From Leucobacter chromiireducens subsp. solipictus (GTDB taxonomy: Bacteria; Actinomycetota; Actinomycetes; Actinomycetales; Microbacteriaceae): 64,000 bases of DNA. The stretch is taken from assembly GCF_016758195.1 (NCBI RefSeq), contig NZ_QYAC01000001.1, forward strand, positions 223,423-287,422, written 5' to 3'. Below are positions 53,556 to 61,765 of the stretch, piece by piece. The stretch's first letter is position 1; every line of letters starts with the position of its first letter. The notes below the pieces were generated by a model, which saw only the letters and a program-made list of their open reading frames with translations, was not told the DNA's origin and made no database searches. The position numbers and the translations under genes were made by a program.

Positions 53556-53615
53556 ACTCCCAGCGTCCCACCGGGCGGGCGCGATCCCGGCGGCGACTCC
53601 CACTCACTGGGAGTC
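53556..53615 (-). promoter_or_regulatory. IclR-type operator candidate upstream of pcaH
   Basis: A perfect 8+8 bp inverted repeat, GACTCCCA / TGGGAGTC with a 5-nt spacer, lies at 53595-53615. A single ACTCCCA half-site is repeated 40 bp away at 53556-53562. The same ACTCCCA occurs at 55307-55313, just before pobA. This suggests that one IclR protein controls both the pca operon and pobA. Confidence 0.55.
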
Positions 53616-53626
53616 TGGTCCGCGGC

Positions 53627-54397
53627 TCAGCCCGCGCGGAGATCCTGGAGCAGTTCGCGCGCGGTCTGCTGCACGATGGCGGCGAGCCGCCGCTCATCCG
53701 CGCGCTCGAGCGTCACGACGAGGCCGAGCGCGATCGGCGGCAGCCCGGCCACCGGCGGCAACGCGACCGCGACCGAGATGTTCCCGAGGGTCATCTCCTC
53801 CTGCGTCAGCGCATAGCCGCGCTCGCGGGTGCGCGTGAGTTCCCGGCGCAGCGGCCCCTCCGCGGTGATCGAGAACCGGGTCTCGCGCTCGCGCGGCACC
53901 GCGAAGTACCGCACCAGCCACGGCTCCTCCTGCGCGGCGAGGAGCGCGCGCCCCACCCCGGTGGTGTGCAGCGGCCCGCGGCCCCCGGCCCGGCTCACCG
54001 TCGGGATCGACATCCGTCCGGTCACCCGCCCCACGTAGATCGCGCTCGCCGCCGCCGGGTCGTCGCCGTCGAGCACGGCGAGATGGACGTTCTCCCCCGT
54101 GGCTTCGTAGAGCCGCACCATGTGCGGGATTGCGCGCTCGCGGAGTCGGAGCGAAAGCGGGGAGAGCTCCCCCAGCTCCCACAATCGTGCCCCCACCGCG
54201 TAGCGCTGCCCGGGCAGCCGCACGAGCATCCCGCGCTGCACCAGCGCGGCGAGCAGCCGGTGCAGCGTGGAGGAGGCGAGCCCCGTGTGCGCGGCGAGTT
54301 CTCCCGCGCCGAGCTCCGGGTCGTCCTCGGTGAAGCAGGACAGCACGGCGAGCGCGCGGTCGAGGATGCCCTCGCCGGGCGACGTTCCAGCGGTCAT
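53627..54397 (-). CDS. IclR-family regulator (PcaR-like position)
   Basis: Product of 256 residues. An N-terminal winged helix (ILDRALAVLSCFTEDDPELGAGELAAHTGL, SSTLHRLLAALVQRGML) is followed by the IclR effector domain (VHLAVLDGDDPAAASAIYVGRV, HTTGVGRALLAAQ, ERGYALTQEEMTLGNISVAVALPP). It is directly upstream of pcaH on the same strand and so is the best candidate regulator of the pca genes, responding to protocatechuate or 3-oxoadipate. GGAGG is 8 nt before the ATG. Divergent from a second IclR gene. Confidence 0.88.
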   Translation of the reverse strand: MTAGTSPGEGILDRALAVLSCFTEDDPELGAGELAAHTGLASSTLHRLLAALVQRGMLVRLPGQRYAVGARLWELGELSPLSLRLRERAIPHMVRLYEATGENVHLAVLDGDDPAAASAIYVGRVTGRMSIPTVSRAGGRGPLHTTGVGRALLAAQEEPWLVRYFAVPRERETRFSITAEGPLRRELTRTRERGYALTQEEMTLGNISVAVALPPVAGLPPIALGLVVTLERADERRLAAIVQQTARELLQDLRAG

Positions 54398-54451
54398 GGC
54401 TGCGTCCTCCTCGGTACTGCGATCGAGAATACCCCGTGGCATGCTGGGCGC

Positions 54452-55204
54452 ATGGCGAATTCACCGAGCGGCGACAGTGTCGTGGAGCGCGTCGTCCGCG
54501 TGCTCGAGACGTTCACCCCGGATCGCACCGTGCAGCGTGTCAGCGAGATCGGCCGTCACGCCGCGCTCCCGTCCTCGACGGCGCATCGCCTGGTCGATGA
54601 GCTGGTCGCCGCCGGCCTCCTGGAACGCGATGAAGAGCAGCGGGTGCGGCTGGGGTTGCGGCTGTGGGAGCTGGCCCTTCGCGGCTCCACCGTGCTCCGA
54701 CTGCGGCAGGCCGCACTGCCCGCGATGGAACGGGTGCAGGCCATCGTGCGGCAGCACACGCAGCTCGCCGTGCTCGAACACGACGAGACACTGTTCATCG
54801 AGCGGCTCTCGCACCCGGAGGCCGGCGCAAACATCGCCCGCGTCGCCGGGCGGCTCCCCCTCCACGCGTCCTCCGCGGGTCTCACGCTGCTGGCCTTCGC
54901 CGCACCGGAGGTGCGAGATCGGGTGCTCGCGGCACCGCTGCCCCGGCTCGGCCCGAGGACCCCCACGGAGCCCGAACAGCTGCGACGCACGCTGGCGGAG
55001 ATTCGGCGTACCGGGCACGTCGTGGCTCCGGGCTCCGTCGAGGGGGTCTCCACCGGGGTCGCCGTCCCCGTGCGCGACGCGGGCACGGTCGTTGCCGCGG
55101 TGTCCGTCATACTTCCTCGGGGCGCCGACCCCGGGCCCGCACGTGCTGCGCTCCAGGCCGCAGCCGGGGAGATCGAGGCGGAGCTTCGCCAGACGCGAGC
55201 ATGA
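54452..55204 (+). CDS. IclR-family regulator (PobR-like position)
   Basis: Product of 250 residues. The winged helix (SVVERVVRVLETFTPDRTVQRVSEIGRHAAL, SSTAHRLVDELVAAGLL) and effector domain (RVAGRLPLHASSAGLTLLAF, TGHVVAPGSVEGVSTGVAVPV) are complete. It lies 112 bp upstream of pobA on the same strand and is divergent from the other IclR gene, so it probably controls pobA in response to 4-hydroxybenzoate. Confidence 0.88.
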   Translation: MANSPSGDSVVERVVRVLETFTPDRTVQRVSEIGRHAALPSSTAHRLVDELVAAGLLERDEEQRVRLGLRLWELALRGSTVLRLRQAALPAMERVQAIVRQHTQLAVLEHDETLFIERLSHPEAGANIARVAGRLPLHASSAGLTLLAFAAPEVRDRVLAAPLPRLGPRTPTEPEQLRRTLAEIRRTGHVVAPGSVEGVSTGVAVPVRDAGTVVAAVSVILPRGADPGPARAALQAAAGEIEAELRQTRA

Positions 55205-55316
55205 GCCCGCGGGAGGGCGAGCCTTCCCGTTGAATGGGATTTCGGGGCGGTAGTTCTCGGGCCCCGGGCACACTAGCCAGCACAGCCGTGGCCCGAATCA
55301 CAGGAGACTCCCACCC

Positions 55317-56513
55317 ATGACCGTAGAACGCACCCGCGTCGCCATTGTCGGCGCCGGCCCCGCAGGACTGTTCCTCTCGCACCTGCTCGCCGAGATCGGG
55401 ATCGACTCCGTCGTACTTGACCAGCGCAGCCGCAGCGAGATCGAATCGACGATCCGGGCGGGAATTCTGGAGCAGGGCACCGTCGAGCTTCTCGACCGGA
55501 TCCCGGGGAGCCGCGCGCGCACGGTCGGGCACCGCCACGACGGCATCCAGCTCCGCTTCGCGGGCGAGGGGCACCGGATCGATTTTCCCGGATCGGTGGG
55601 CCGCAGCGTCTGGCTCTACCCCCAGCACGAGGTGTTGCAGGACCTGATCGCGGCGAGACTCGCGGCGGGCCAGGACCTCCGCTTCGGTGCGACCGTGACC
55701 GCCGTCACGGGGGTAGACAGCGAGACGCCGCGGGTCACGGGCACGACCGCGGACGGAACCCCCTTCGAACTCCTCGCCGACTTCGTGGTCGGTGCCGACG
55801 GGTCCCGCAGCGTGGTGCGCCCGGTGGTCACGGGATCGTCGACGGGGGGATATTTCCGGGAGTACCCGTTCGCCTGGTTCGGGATCCTGTGCGAAGCCCC
55901 GCCGAGCGCAGACGAGTTGATCTACAGCAACGCTCCCGAGGGGTTCGCGCTCATCAGCCAACGCTCCGAGACCGTGCAGCGCATGTACTTCCAGTGTGAC
56001 CCCCACATCGACGCCGACGCGCTGAGTGAGGCCCAGCTCTGGGACACGCTCCAGGCCTGCGTCCCGGGGACGACGCTCACGGAGGGGCCCATCTTCCAGC
56101 GCGACGTGCTGCGGTTCCGCAGCTTCGTGGCCCACGAGCTCCGCCGTGGCCGTGCCGCCCTCGTCGGCGACGCCGCACACACCGTCCCTCCGACCGGAGC
56201 GAAGGGCATGAACCTCGCCATCGCCGACGTGGTGCTGCTCGCGCGGGCGCTCGAGGAGTGGCTCGGCCACGGTCGCACCGAGCTGATCGACGCCTACCCC
56301 GAGACCGCGTCGCGCCGAATCTGGAAGGCGCAGCACTTCTCCTGGTGGATGACCAGCATGCTCCACGCCGCGCCGGATGCGAGCGAGTTCGACCGGCTGC
56401 GGCAGCTCGGCGAGCTGCGGTCGGTCGTCGAGTCCGAAGCGGGTCGCACGTACCTCGCAGAGGCCTACACCGGGTGGCCGCTCGAAACCGGCCTCACAGC
56501 TCCCGTGGGCTAA
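55317..56513 (+). CDS. pobA: 4-hydroxybenzoate 3-monooxygenase
   Basis: Product of 398 residues, the standard PobA length. FAD motifs: AIVGAGPAGLFLSHLL, VVGADGSRSVVR and ALVGDAAHTVPPTGAKGMNLAIADV. The active-site region SGSTGGYFREYPFAWFGIL-like sequence is present. It hydroxylates 4-hydroxybenzoate to protocatechuate, feeding the pca genes. AGGAG lies 10 nt before the ATG. The 112-bp upstream region has a TCCCG...GGGA palindrome and an ACTCCCA half-site shared with pcaH. Confidence 0.95.
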   Translation: MTVERTRVAIVGAGPAGLFLSHLLAEIGIDSVVLDQRSRSEIESTIRAGILEQGTVELLDRIPGSRARTVGHRHDGIQLRFAGEGHRIDFPGSVGRSVWLYPQHEVLQDLIAARLAAGQDLRFGATVTAVTGVDSETPRVTGTTADGTPFELLADFVVGADGSRSVVRPVVTGSSTGGYFREYPFAWFGILCEAPPSADELIYSNAPEGFALISQRSETVQRMYFQCDPHIDADALSEAQLWDTLQACVPGTTLTEGPIFQRDVLRFRSFVAHELRRGRAALVGDAAHTVPPTGAKGMNLAIADVVLLARALEEWLGHGRTELIDAYPETASRRIWKAQHFSWWMTSMLHAAPDASEFDRLRQLGELRSVVESEAGRTYLAEAYTGWPLETGLTAPVG

Positions 56514-56522
56514 CCTGCCCGG

Positions 56523-57176
56523 ATGAGCCTTCGCCCCGGTGCCGCCGCGCCCTCCACTCCGCCCGCGGCGCGCTGGGTGGGAGCGCTCAGGGTCGCCAGC
56601 GCGGCACTGGTGCTCGCAACGCTCGGGATCGTGTACGGCCTCAACGCGGCAGGCGGGGACCCGCGGGTCGCGCACACCTTCGGCTACTTCACCAACCTCA
56701 CGAACCTGCTCGCGAGCCTGGTGATGCTCGCCGCCGGCCTCGCCACGCTCCGCGGTCGCCCGAGCGGAACGCCACTGACGACCGCCCGCGCGGCCGCCGC
56801 GAGCTGCCTCATCATCGTGGGACTCGTCTACAACCTCATCGTCCCGGGCACCGGCACCGCCCCGCCGTGGGCGAGCGTGATCCTGCACGCGGCGTTCCCC
56901 ATGCTCGTGCTGCTCGATTGGCTGCTCGTCGCCGACCGGCCGCGGCTGCCCTGGCGCACGCTGTGGTGGGTGCTCCCGTACCCCCTGGCCTGGCTTGCCG
57001 TGACGCTCCTTCGCGGCGCCACCGAGGGCTGGGTGCCGTACGGCTTCCTCGTGCCGAGCCGCGGCGCTCCGGCGATCGCATGGACCTCGGCAGGGCTCGT
57101 CGCCGCGCTCCTCGCTGCCGCGGCGCTCGTCTGGGCGGGGCAGCGCATCCCCCACCGGGCTAGACTCGTCGGGTGA
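56523..57176 (+). CDS. Pr6Pr-family membrane protein
   Basis: Product of 217 residues with six hydrophobic helices. The motif HTFGYFTNLTNLLASLVML (FxYFT..[ST]N) and the HAAFPMLVLLDWLL segment are hallmarks of the Pr6Pr family. Function is unknown. TAACCT, overlapping the pobA stop codon, lies 6 nt before the ATG, so it probably has its own leaderless transcript in addition to readthrough. It overlaps the next MFS gene by 4 bases. Confidence 0.8.
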   Translation: MSLRPGAAAPSTPPAARWVGALRVASAALVLATLGIVYGLNAAGGDPRVAHTFGYFTNLTNLLASLVMLAAGLATLRGRPSGTPLTTARAAAASCLIIVGLVYNLIVPGTGTAPPWASVILHAAFPMLVLLDWLLVADRPRLPWRTLWWVLPYPLAWLAVTLLRGATEGWVPYGFLVPSRGAPAIAWTSAGLVAALLAAAALVWAGQRIPHRARLVG

Positions 57177-58381
57177 CTGACTCCGCACGCCTCAAGCTCC
57201 CCTTCGAGGTGTGGGCCCTCGTTGCCGGCGGGTTCACCGTGGCCCTCGGCTACGGCGTCGTCGCCCCCGCGATCCCGCAGTTCGCCCTCGAATTCGGCGT
57301 CTCCGCCTTCGCGGCGTCCGCGATCGTCAGCGCCTTTGCGCTGATGCGACTCGTGGGCGCCCCGCTGGCCGGGTGGGCGGTCGGCAAACTCGGAGAACGC
57401 CGCACCTACACGATCGGCATTCTGATCGTGGCGGGATCAACGGGGGCCACCGCGCTCGCGGCCAACTACCCGCAGTTCCTGATCCTCCGCGGCGTCGGGG
57501 GCATCGGCTCCGCCATGTTCTCCGTCGCGGCGACCGCGCTCATCATCAAGGTCAGTCCCCCGCTCGCTCGCGGGCGAGTCGCGAGCCTGAACGCGGCCGG
57601 CTTCCTGCTCGGCGGGCTGCTCGGCCCGGTGTTTGGCGGTGTCGTTGCTGGCTTCGGCCTGCGCGCCCCCTTCGTGTTCTACTTCTTCACGCTGCTCGTC
57701 GCCGCCACCGTCGTCGCGATCGCGCTGCGCCAGTCACGGGCGGCCGGGCACCCCATCGGAGACGACGCACTCGCGCCCAGCATGTCGCTCAGCCACGCGC
57801 TGCGCATCCCCCAGTACCGGGCGCTCTTGACGTCAGTGTTCGCCTTCGGCTGGGCCTCGTTCGGCGTGCGGGTGTCATTGATCCCCATCTTTATCGCGGT
57901 GGCGTTCCAGGGCAATGCGGCGGTCGCGGCGTGGATTCTCGCGGCCTACGCCGCGGGCAACGCCGTCCTCATCTTCCCCTCCGGCCGCTGGAGCGACACA
58001 CTCGGGCGCAAGCCCATGCTCATCATCGGGATGACGACCCTGACCGCGAGCTACCTCGTGTTTCCCGCCTCACCGAACCTCTGGTTGGCGGCCGTCGTCA
58101 TGTTCATCGCGGGCGCCGGATCGGCGCTCGTGAACCCGGGACAGCAGGCCGTCCTCGCGGACGTCCTCGGTCAGCGCCGCGGCGGCAACGTCGTATCCAC
58201 CTACTCGATGACCAGTGATTTGGGCGGGGTGCTCGGACCGCTGTTCGCCGGAGCGATCGTCGATTTCGCCGGATTCGGGTGGGCGTTTGGCCTCACCGGC
58301 GCGCTCCTCGGCGTTGCCGGGATTGCCTGGCTCGTGGTCCCGGATTCACGCCGCCTGGGCACCACGGAATCCGTCGACTAA
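57173..58381 (+). CDS. MFS transporter
   Basis: Product of 402 residues with 12 helices, starting at GTG. The N-terminus FEVWALVAGGFTVALGYGVVAPAIPQFA and motif A-like PLAGWAVGKLGERRTYTIG are typical of the actinobacterial DHA1 family. The GTG overlaps the Pr6Pr stop codon and lies 6 nt after a TAGACT -10 box, so an internal leaderless promoter is likely. Location next to pobA does not by itself make it a 4-hydroxybenzoate importer; those normally belong to the AAHS family, whose signature I do not see. Confidence 0.85.
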   Translation: MTDSARLKLPFEVWALVAGGFTVALGYGVVAPAIPQFALEFGVSAFAASAIVSAFALMRLVGAPLAGWAVGKLGERRTYTIGILIVAGSTGATALAANYPQFLILRGVGGIGSAMFSVAATALIIKVSPPLARGRVASLNAAGFLLGGLLGPVFGGVVAGFGLRAPFVFYFFTLLVAATVVAIALRQSRAAGHPIGDDALAPSMSLSHALRIPQYRALLTSVFAFGWASFGVRVSLIPIFIAVAFQGNAAVAAWILAAYAAGNAVLIFPSGRWSDTLGRKPMLIIGMTTLTASYLVFPASPNLWLAAVVMFIAGAGSALVNPGQQAVLADVLGQRRGGNVVSTYSMTSDLGGVLGPLFAGAIVDFAGFGWAFGLTGALLGVAGIAWLVVPDSRRLGTTESVD

Positions 58382-58387
58382 CGGGGG

Positions 58388-58951
58388 CTACCCCTCGAGG
58401 TCGTCCACGCCCGGCATCCAGCTCAGCCCGGGTTTCCCCCACCCGTTCTTGCGCTGCGCCTTCTGCGCGCCACGACTTTCCGGGTGGATCAGGCGGTCCA
58501 CGTAGAGCAACCCGCTCAGGTGGTCGAACTCGTGCTGCAGGATCCGCGCGAACCACCCGCTGGCCTGGATCTCGAACGGCGTCCCCTCAATGTCCTGCGC
58601 CCGCAGCAGGGCGCGCGGGGAGCGGCGCAGCGCGAAGCGCTCGCCGGGGAAGGACAGGCAGCCCTCCACCTCGTCATCCCCGGGCAAGCCGGGCTCGGGC
58701 GGCGAGATCCACAGCTCCGGGTTGATGGCGACGCCCTGCGCCGGAGCCTCGTCCTGATCGTCGTACATCCACACGAAGACGCGCTTCCCCACGCCGACCT
58801 GCGGGGCCGCGAGCCCCACGCCCGGGGCCGCAACCGTGGTCTCGAACATATCGTCGACCAGGGTACGCAGCGCCGCATCGAACTCGGTCACCGGCTCGGC
58901 CGGGCGGTGCAGGACGGGGTCGCCAGAAATCACGATGGGAAGCACAGACAT
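58388..58951 (-). CDS. def: peptide deformylase
   Basis: Product of 187 residues. The three motifs are intact: GVGLAAPQVG, EGCLSFPG (zinc/iron Cys) and HEFDHLSG (two metal His and catalytic Glu). It removes the formyl group from nascent proteins. The ATG at 58951 is preferred over one three codons earlier because a TAGAAT -10 box lies exactly 7 nt upstream, predicting a leaderless mRNA. Confidence 0.95.
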   Translation of the reverse strand: MSVLPIVISGDPVLHRPAEPVTEFDAALRTLVDDMFETTVAAPGVGLAAPQVGVGKRVFVWMYDDQDEAPAQGVAINPELWISPPEPGLPGDDEVEGCLSFPGERFALRRSPRALLRAQDIEGTPFEIQASGWFARILQHEFDHLSGLLYVDRLIHPESRGAQKAQRKNGWGKPGLSWMPGVDDLEG

Positions 58952-59059
58952 GGTCTTCATTCTAGAGCGTGCCCCGGATCCGGTCCGCAGCGCCCGATAG
59001 ACTAGGGCGGTTGCCGGGCGGCCCCGCCCGCCACGCCCCGCAGTGAGAGGACCGCCGCA

Positions 59060-59755
59060 ATGTCGTCAACCCCCGCAACGCAGATCGTGTGGATCGATTG
59101 TGAAATGACGGGTCTCGATGTGGACCGCGACGGGCTCTGCGAGATCGCGGTGATCGTCACGGATTTCGATCTCACGCCCCTCGACCCCGGCTTCGAGATC
59201 GTCATCAACCCGGGCCCCGAGGCGCTCGCGAACATGAACGACTTCGTGCGGAACATGCACACCACGTCGGGGCTCCTCCCCAGCATCGAGCAGGGTGCCA
59301 CGCTCGAAGAGGCGGAGGCGCAGGTGATCGACTACCTCGCACGCCTGGTTCCCGGCCCCCGCCGGCCGCTCGTGGCGGGCAACACGATCGGCATGGATCG
59401 CCGGTTCATCGCCAAGTACCTGCCGAATCTCGAGGAGCGACTGCACTACCGCAGCATCGACGTCTCCACGATCAAGGAGCTGAGCCGGCGCTGGTACACA
59501 GCCGCCTACTCGGCCTCCCCCGAGAAGCACGGAGGTCACCGCGCCCTCGCGGACATCGCCGAGTCGATCCAGGAACTCGCCTATTTCCGCGACGCGGTCA
59601 TGGTCGCGCAGCCCGGCCCAGACAAGGCCGAGGCGAAGGGGTTCGCTGAGTGCGCAACCGAGCGGTTCGCGCCGCTCGTTTCCGGCGTGAACGCAGCCGA
59701 CTCGGACACCGCCGGCGCGACCGATGCCTCCGAGGAGGCCACCGCGGCCGAGTAA
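59060..59755 (+). CDS. orn: oligoribonuclease
   Basis: Product of 231 residues, with DEDDh exonuclease motifs: IVWIDCEMTGLDVDRDGL (D-x-E), GNTIGMDRRFIAKYLP (Asp) and HRALADIAESIQEL (His...Asp). It degrades short oligoribonucleotides, including pGpG. About 40 extra acidic residues at the C-terminus exceed the usual core. AGAGGA precedes the ATG, and a TAGACT box lies some 60 bp upstream. Confidence 0.95.
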   Translation: MSSTPATQIVWIDCEMTGLDVDRDGLCEIAVIVTDFDLTPLDPGFEIVINPGPEALANMNDFVRNMHTTSGLLPSIEQGATLEEAEAQVIDYLARLVPGPRRPLVAGNTIGMDRRFIAKYLPNLEERLHYRSIDVSTIKELSRRWYTAAYSASPEKHGGHRALADIAESIQELAYFRDAVMVAQPGPDKAEAKGFAECATERFAPLVSGVNAADSDTAGATDASEEATAAE

Positions 59756-59763
59756 GTCCCCGG

Positions 59764-60189
59764 CTACGCCGCTGGGTCGTCGGCGCGACCCCACGCGATC
59801 GCAATGAGCCGACGCAGCACACCCAGATCGATATCGTCGAGGGTGCGCACGTACACGCACCCCGCCCCCTCGGTGTAGCGGCCCAGCTCGGGCAGCAGTG
59901 CCGCTCCCTCCGGAAGGTCTTTCAGGCCATACAGCGAGAGCTGCGCCTTGCGCGGCGAAAACCCGGTCTTCATCCACTCGCCGCGTGTGCGCGGGTTCGC
60001 CGGCGACACATAATGGTATCTGCCGTAGCCCACGATAGACGGCCCCCACATCACGGGCGCCTCGCCGGTCACCTCGTGGAAGATCTCGGCGAGGGCGAGT
60101 CCATCCGCGCGACGGCGGGCCGGGGTCGCCGCGTCGAGGAACGCGTGCACGTCGGCGTCGGTGGGCTGGGTCTTCGGTGCGCTGGCCAT
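59764..60189 (-). CDS. DUF1801-domain protein
   Basis: Product of 141 residues. The sequence ADVHAFLDAATPARRRADGLALAEIFHEVTGEAPVMWGPSIVGYGRYHY and SLYGLKDLPEGAALLPELGRY matches the DUF1801 (YdhG-like) fold, of unknown biochemical role. A CAGAAT -10-like box is 6 nt before the ATG at 60189. The frame stays open further upstream only because it reads through the antisense of the tRNA-His terminator, which is not coding. Confidence 0.8.
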   Translation of the reverse strand: MASAPKTQPTDADVHAFLDAATPARRRADGLALAEIFHEVTGEAPVMWGPSIVGYGRYHYVSPANPRTRGEWMKTGFSPRKAQLSLYGLKDLPEGAALLPELGRYTEGAGCVYVRTLDDIDLGVLRRLIAIAWGRADDPAA

Positions 60190-60234
60190 GCGCCCATTCT
60201 GCCCCAGCTCGGGCCGCCGCGGCAGCGCCTCCTC

Positions 60235-60269
60235 GAAAAACAGAAATCCCCCGCCGAAGCGGGGGATTT
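60235..60269 (-). terminator. Rho-independent terminator of tRNA-His
   Basis: On the minus strand, AAATCCCCCGC-TTCG-GCGGGGGATTT (60269-60244) is a perfect 11-bp stem with a UUCG tetraloop, followed by CTGTTTTTC. It is the clearest intrinsic terminator in the window. Confidence 0.93.
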
Positions 60270-60275
60270 CATCCG

Positions 60276-60349
60276 GGTGGCTAACGGGACTTGAACCCGC
60301 GACCACCGGCACCACAAGCCGGTGCTCTACCAACTGAGCTATAGCCACC
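60276..60349 (-). tRNA. tRNA-His (anticodon GTG)
   Basis: A cloverleaf on the minus strand: acceptor GTGGCTA/TAGCCAC, D-stem GCTC/GAGC, anticodon loop CTTGTGG, T-loop TTCAAGT. An extra 5' G (position -1, base 60349) can pair with C73, the identity element of tRNA-His. CCA is not encoded. Confidence 0.95.
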
Positions 60350-60534
60350 ATGCGACCTGCATCCGCCGGGGCGAACGAGGCAACTCTACGATCATAACCC
60401 ATGCCGGCTCCCGTCCGCGAACCGGCGCGTCACCCCGGGTGTGCCGCGGCGGCGGCACACCCATTCTCCGCGGGATCGGCACGTCCACCCAACACACTCC
60501 CCCGCTCGCCCCCGCTTCTGTGTAGGGTGAAAGT

Positions 60535-60882
60535 ATGCTCGTCATGCCGCACGAAGAGTTCGAGGCCCTCGTCGCCGATGGCCTCGATTCGCTGCACGAC
60601 GACATGCTCGCGCAGCTCGACAATGTCATCTTCCTCGTCGAGGATCGCCCCGAGGACGGCAGCGACATTCTGGGCGTCTACGAGGGCTTCTCGCTCGCCG
60701 AGCGGAACGTGTACGGCTACGGCGAGGAGCCGGATCGGATCATCCTGTTTCGGGAGAACCTCCTGGGCCACTGCGCGGATCACGAGGAGCTGGTGCACGA
60801 GATCCGCGTGACCCTGGTGCACGAGATCGCGCACTTCTACGGGCTCACCGAGGAACGCATCCACGAACTCGGGTGGGGGTAG
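60535..60882 (+). CDS. metallopeptidase family protein (zincin)
   Basis: Product of 115 residues. The zinc motif HEIAHFYG (HExxH) is near residue 98 in VTLVHEIAHFYGLTEERIHELGW, the usual C-terminal position for this small family. Its substrate is unknown. A TAGGGT -10 box lies 6 nt before the ATG, so the mRNA is probably leaderless. It is the first gene of a conserved actinobacterial set with clpS and DUF2017. Confidence 0.88.
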   Translation: MLVMPHEEFEALVADGLDSLHDDMLAQLDNVIFLVEDRPEDGSDILGVYEGFSLAERNVYGYGEEPDRIILFRENLLGHCADHEELVHEIRVTLVHEIAHFYGLTEERIHELGWG

Positions 60883-60887
60883 CCGTG

Positions 60888-61175
60888 ATGACCGAGACGC
60901 AGGCCGGCCGCGCGGAGGACGTCAGAGTGTCACCTGACCATGGGTGGCAGACCGTCGTGTGGGACGACCCGGTCAACCTCATGTCGTACGTGTCGTACGT
61001 CTTCCACACCTATTTCGGATTCGACCAGGGGCGCGCGGAGGAACTGATGCTCCAGGTGCACCATCAGGGTCGCGCGGTGGTTGCGGAGGGCGGCCGTGAG
61101 GCCATGGAAATGCATGTCGAAGCCATGCACGGCTACGGCCTGTGGGCAACCGTCCGAGAAGCGGGGGCATCATGA
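60888..61175 (+). CDS. clpS: ATP-dependent Clp protease adaptor ClpS
   Basis: Product of 95 residues. Conserved: WQTVVWDDPVNLMSYVSYVF (substrate-binding Asn-Asp region), FGFDQGRAEELMLQVHHQGRAVV and LWATVREA. It delivers N-degron substrates to ClpAP/ClpCP. GGGGGT lies 5-10 nt before the ATG, within the 3' end of the zincin gene. It overlaps the DUF2017 gene by 4 bases. Confidence 0.93.
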   Translation: MTETQAGRAEDVRVSPDHGWQTVVWDDPVNLMSYVSYVFHTYFGFDQGRAEELMLQVHHQGRAVVAEGGREAMEMHVEAMHGYGLWATVREAGAS

Positions 61176-61765
61176 GACTCCAACCCCGCGTCGACGGGCT
61201 CCGAATCCTCTTCGAGGCCGACGAGGCGGCGATGCTCGATCAACTCATCACGCAGCTCGTGGAGCTGCTCCAGAGCCACAGCGGCACCGCGCTCGACCCG
61301 GACCCCCTGTTTGCGAGCCTCGAGGTCGGGGGCTCCGAGGAGCTGCCACACGATCCCGCGCTGGCCCGCCTGTTCCCGGACGCCTATGAGGCGAGCGACG
61401 AGTCGTCGTCGTTCCGGCGCGTCACCGAGCAGGGGCTCCTGAACCGGAAGCTGCACGACGCCACCCAGGTGACGACCGCGCTCGGAGTGGGCGACGGAAG
61501 TGCCGCAGCGGAGACGATTTCGGTCGATATCTCGCGGACCACGCTGCCGGCGTGGGTGCGCACCATCACCGCGCTCAGGCTCGCGATCGCCGCCCGCATC
61601 GGCCTCGACGAGCCCGAGGACCGGCTCCGGCTTCTTGCGGAAGAGGACACCCGCGGCACCGTGCTCGTGTTCGACTGGCTAGCGGCGATCCTCGAGTCGG
61701 TGCTCACCATTATGACGGCCCCCGCGTCGGATGACGCTGCCGACGAAGATCCCGACGCTTCCTAG
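61172..61765 (+). CDS. DUF2017-family protein
   Basis: Product of 197 residues, mostly helical, with the characteristic FRRVTEQGLLNRKLHDA and WVRTITALRLAIAARIGLDE segments. The family nearly always follows clpS in actinobacteria but has no known activity. It overlaps clpS by 4 bases (ATGA), and its 3' end overlaps the convergent dinB gene by 4 bp. Confidence 0.85.
   Translation: MRLQPRVDGLRILFEADEAAMLDQLITQLVELLQSHSGTALDPDPLFASLEVGGSEELPHDPALARLFPDAYEASDESSSFRRVTEQGLLNRKLHDATQVTTALGVGDGSAAAETISVDISRTTLPAWVRTITALRLAIAARIGLDEPEDRLRLLAEEDTRGTVLVFDWLAAILESVLTIMTAPASDDAADEDPDAS

Noticed and set aside
57173..58381. 4-hydroxybenzoate transporter PcaK
   Set aside because: Location near pobA suggested it, but the sequence has the general actinobacterial DHA1 pattern and its own promoter; no AAHS signature was seen.
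60190..60402. N-terminal extension of the DUF1801 protein
   Set aside because: The extra 71 residues translate the tRNA-His gene and its terminator (typical tRNA-derived IAQLVEHRLVVPVV sequence).
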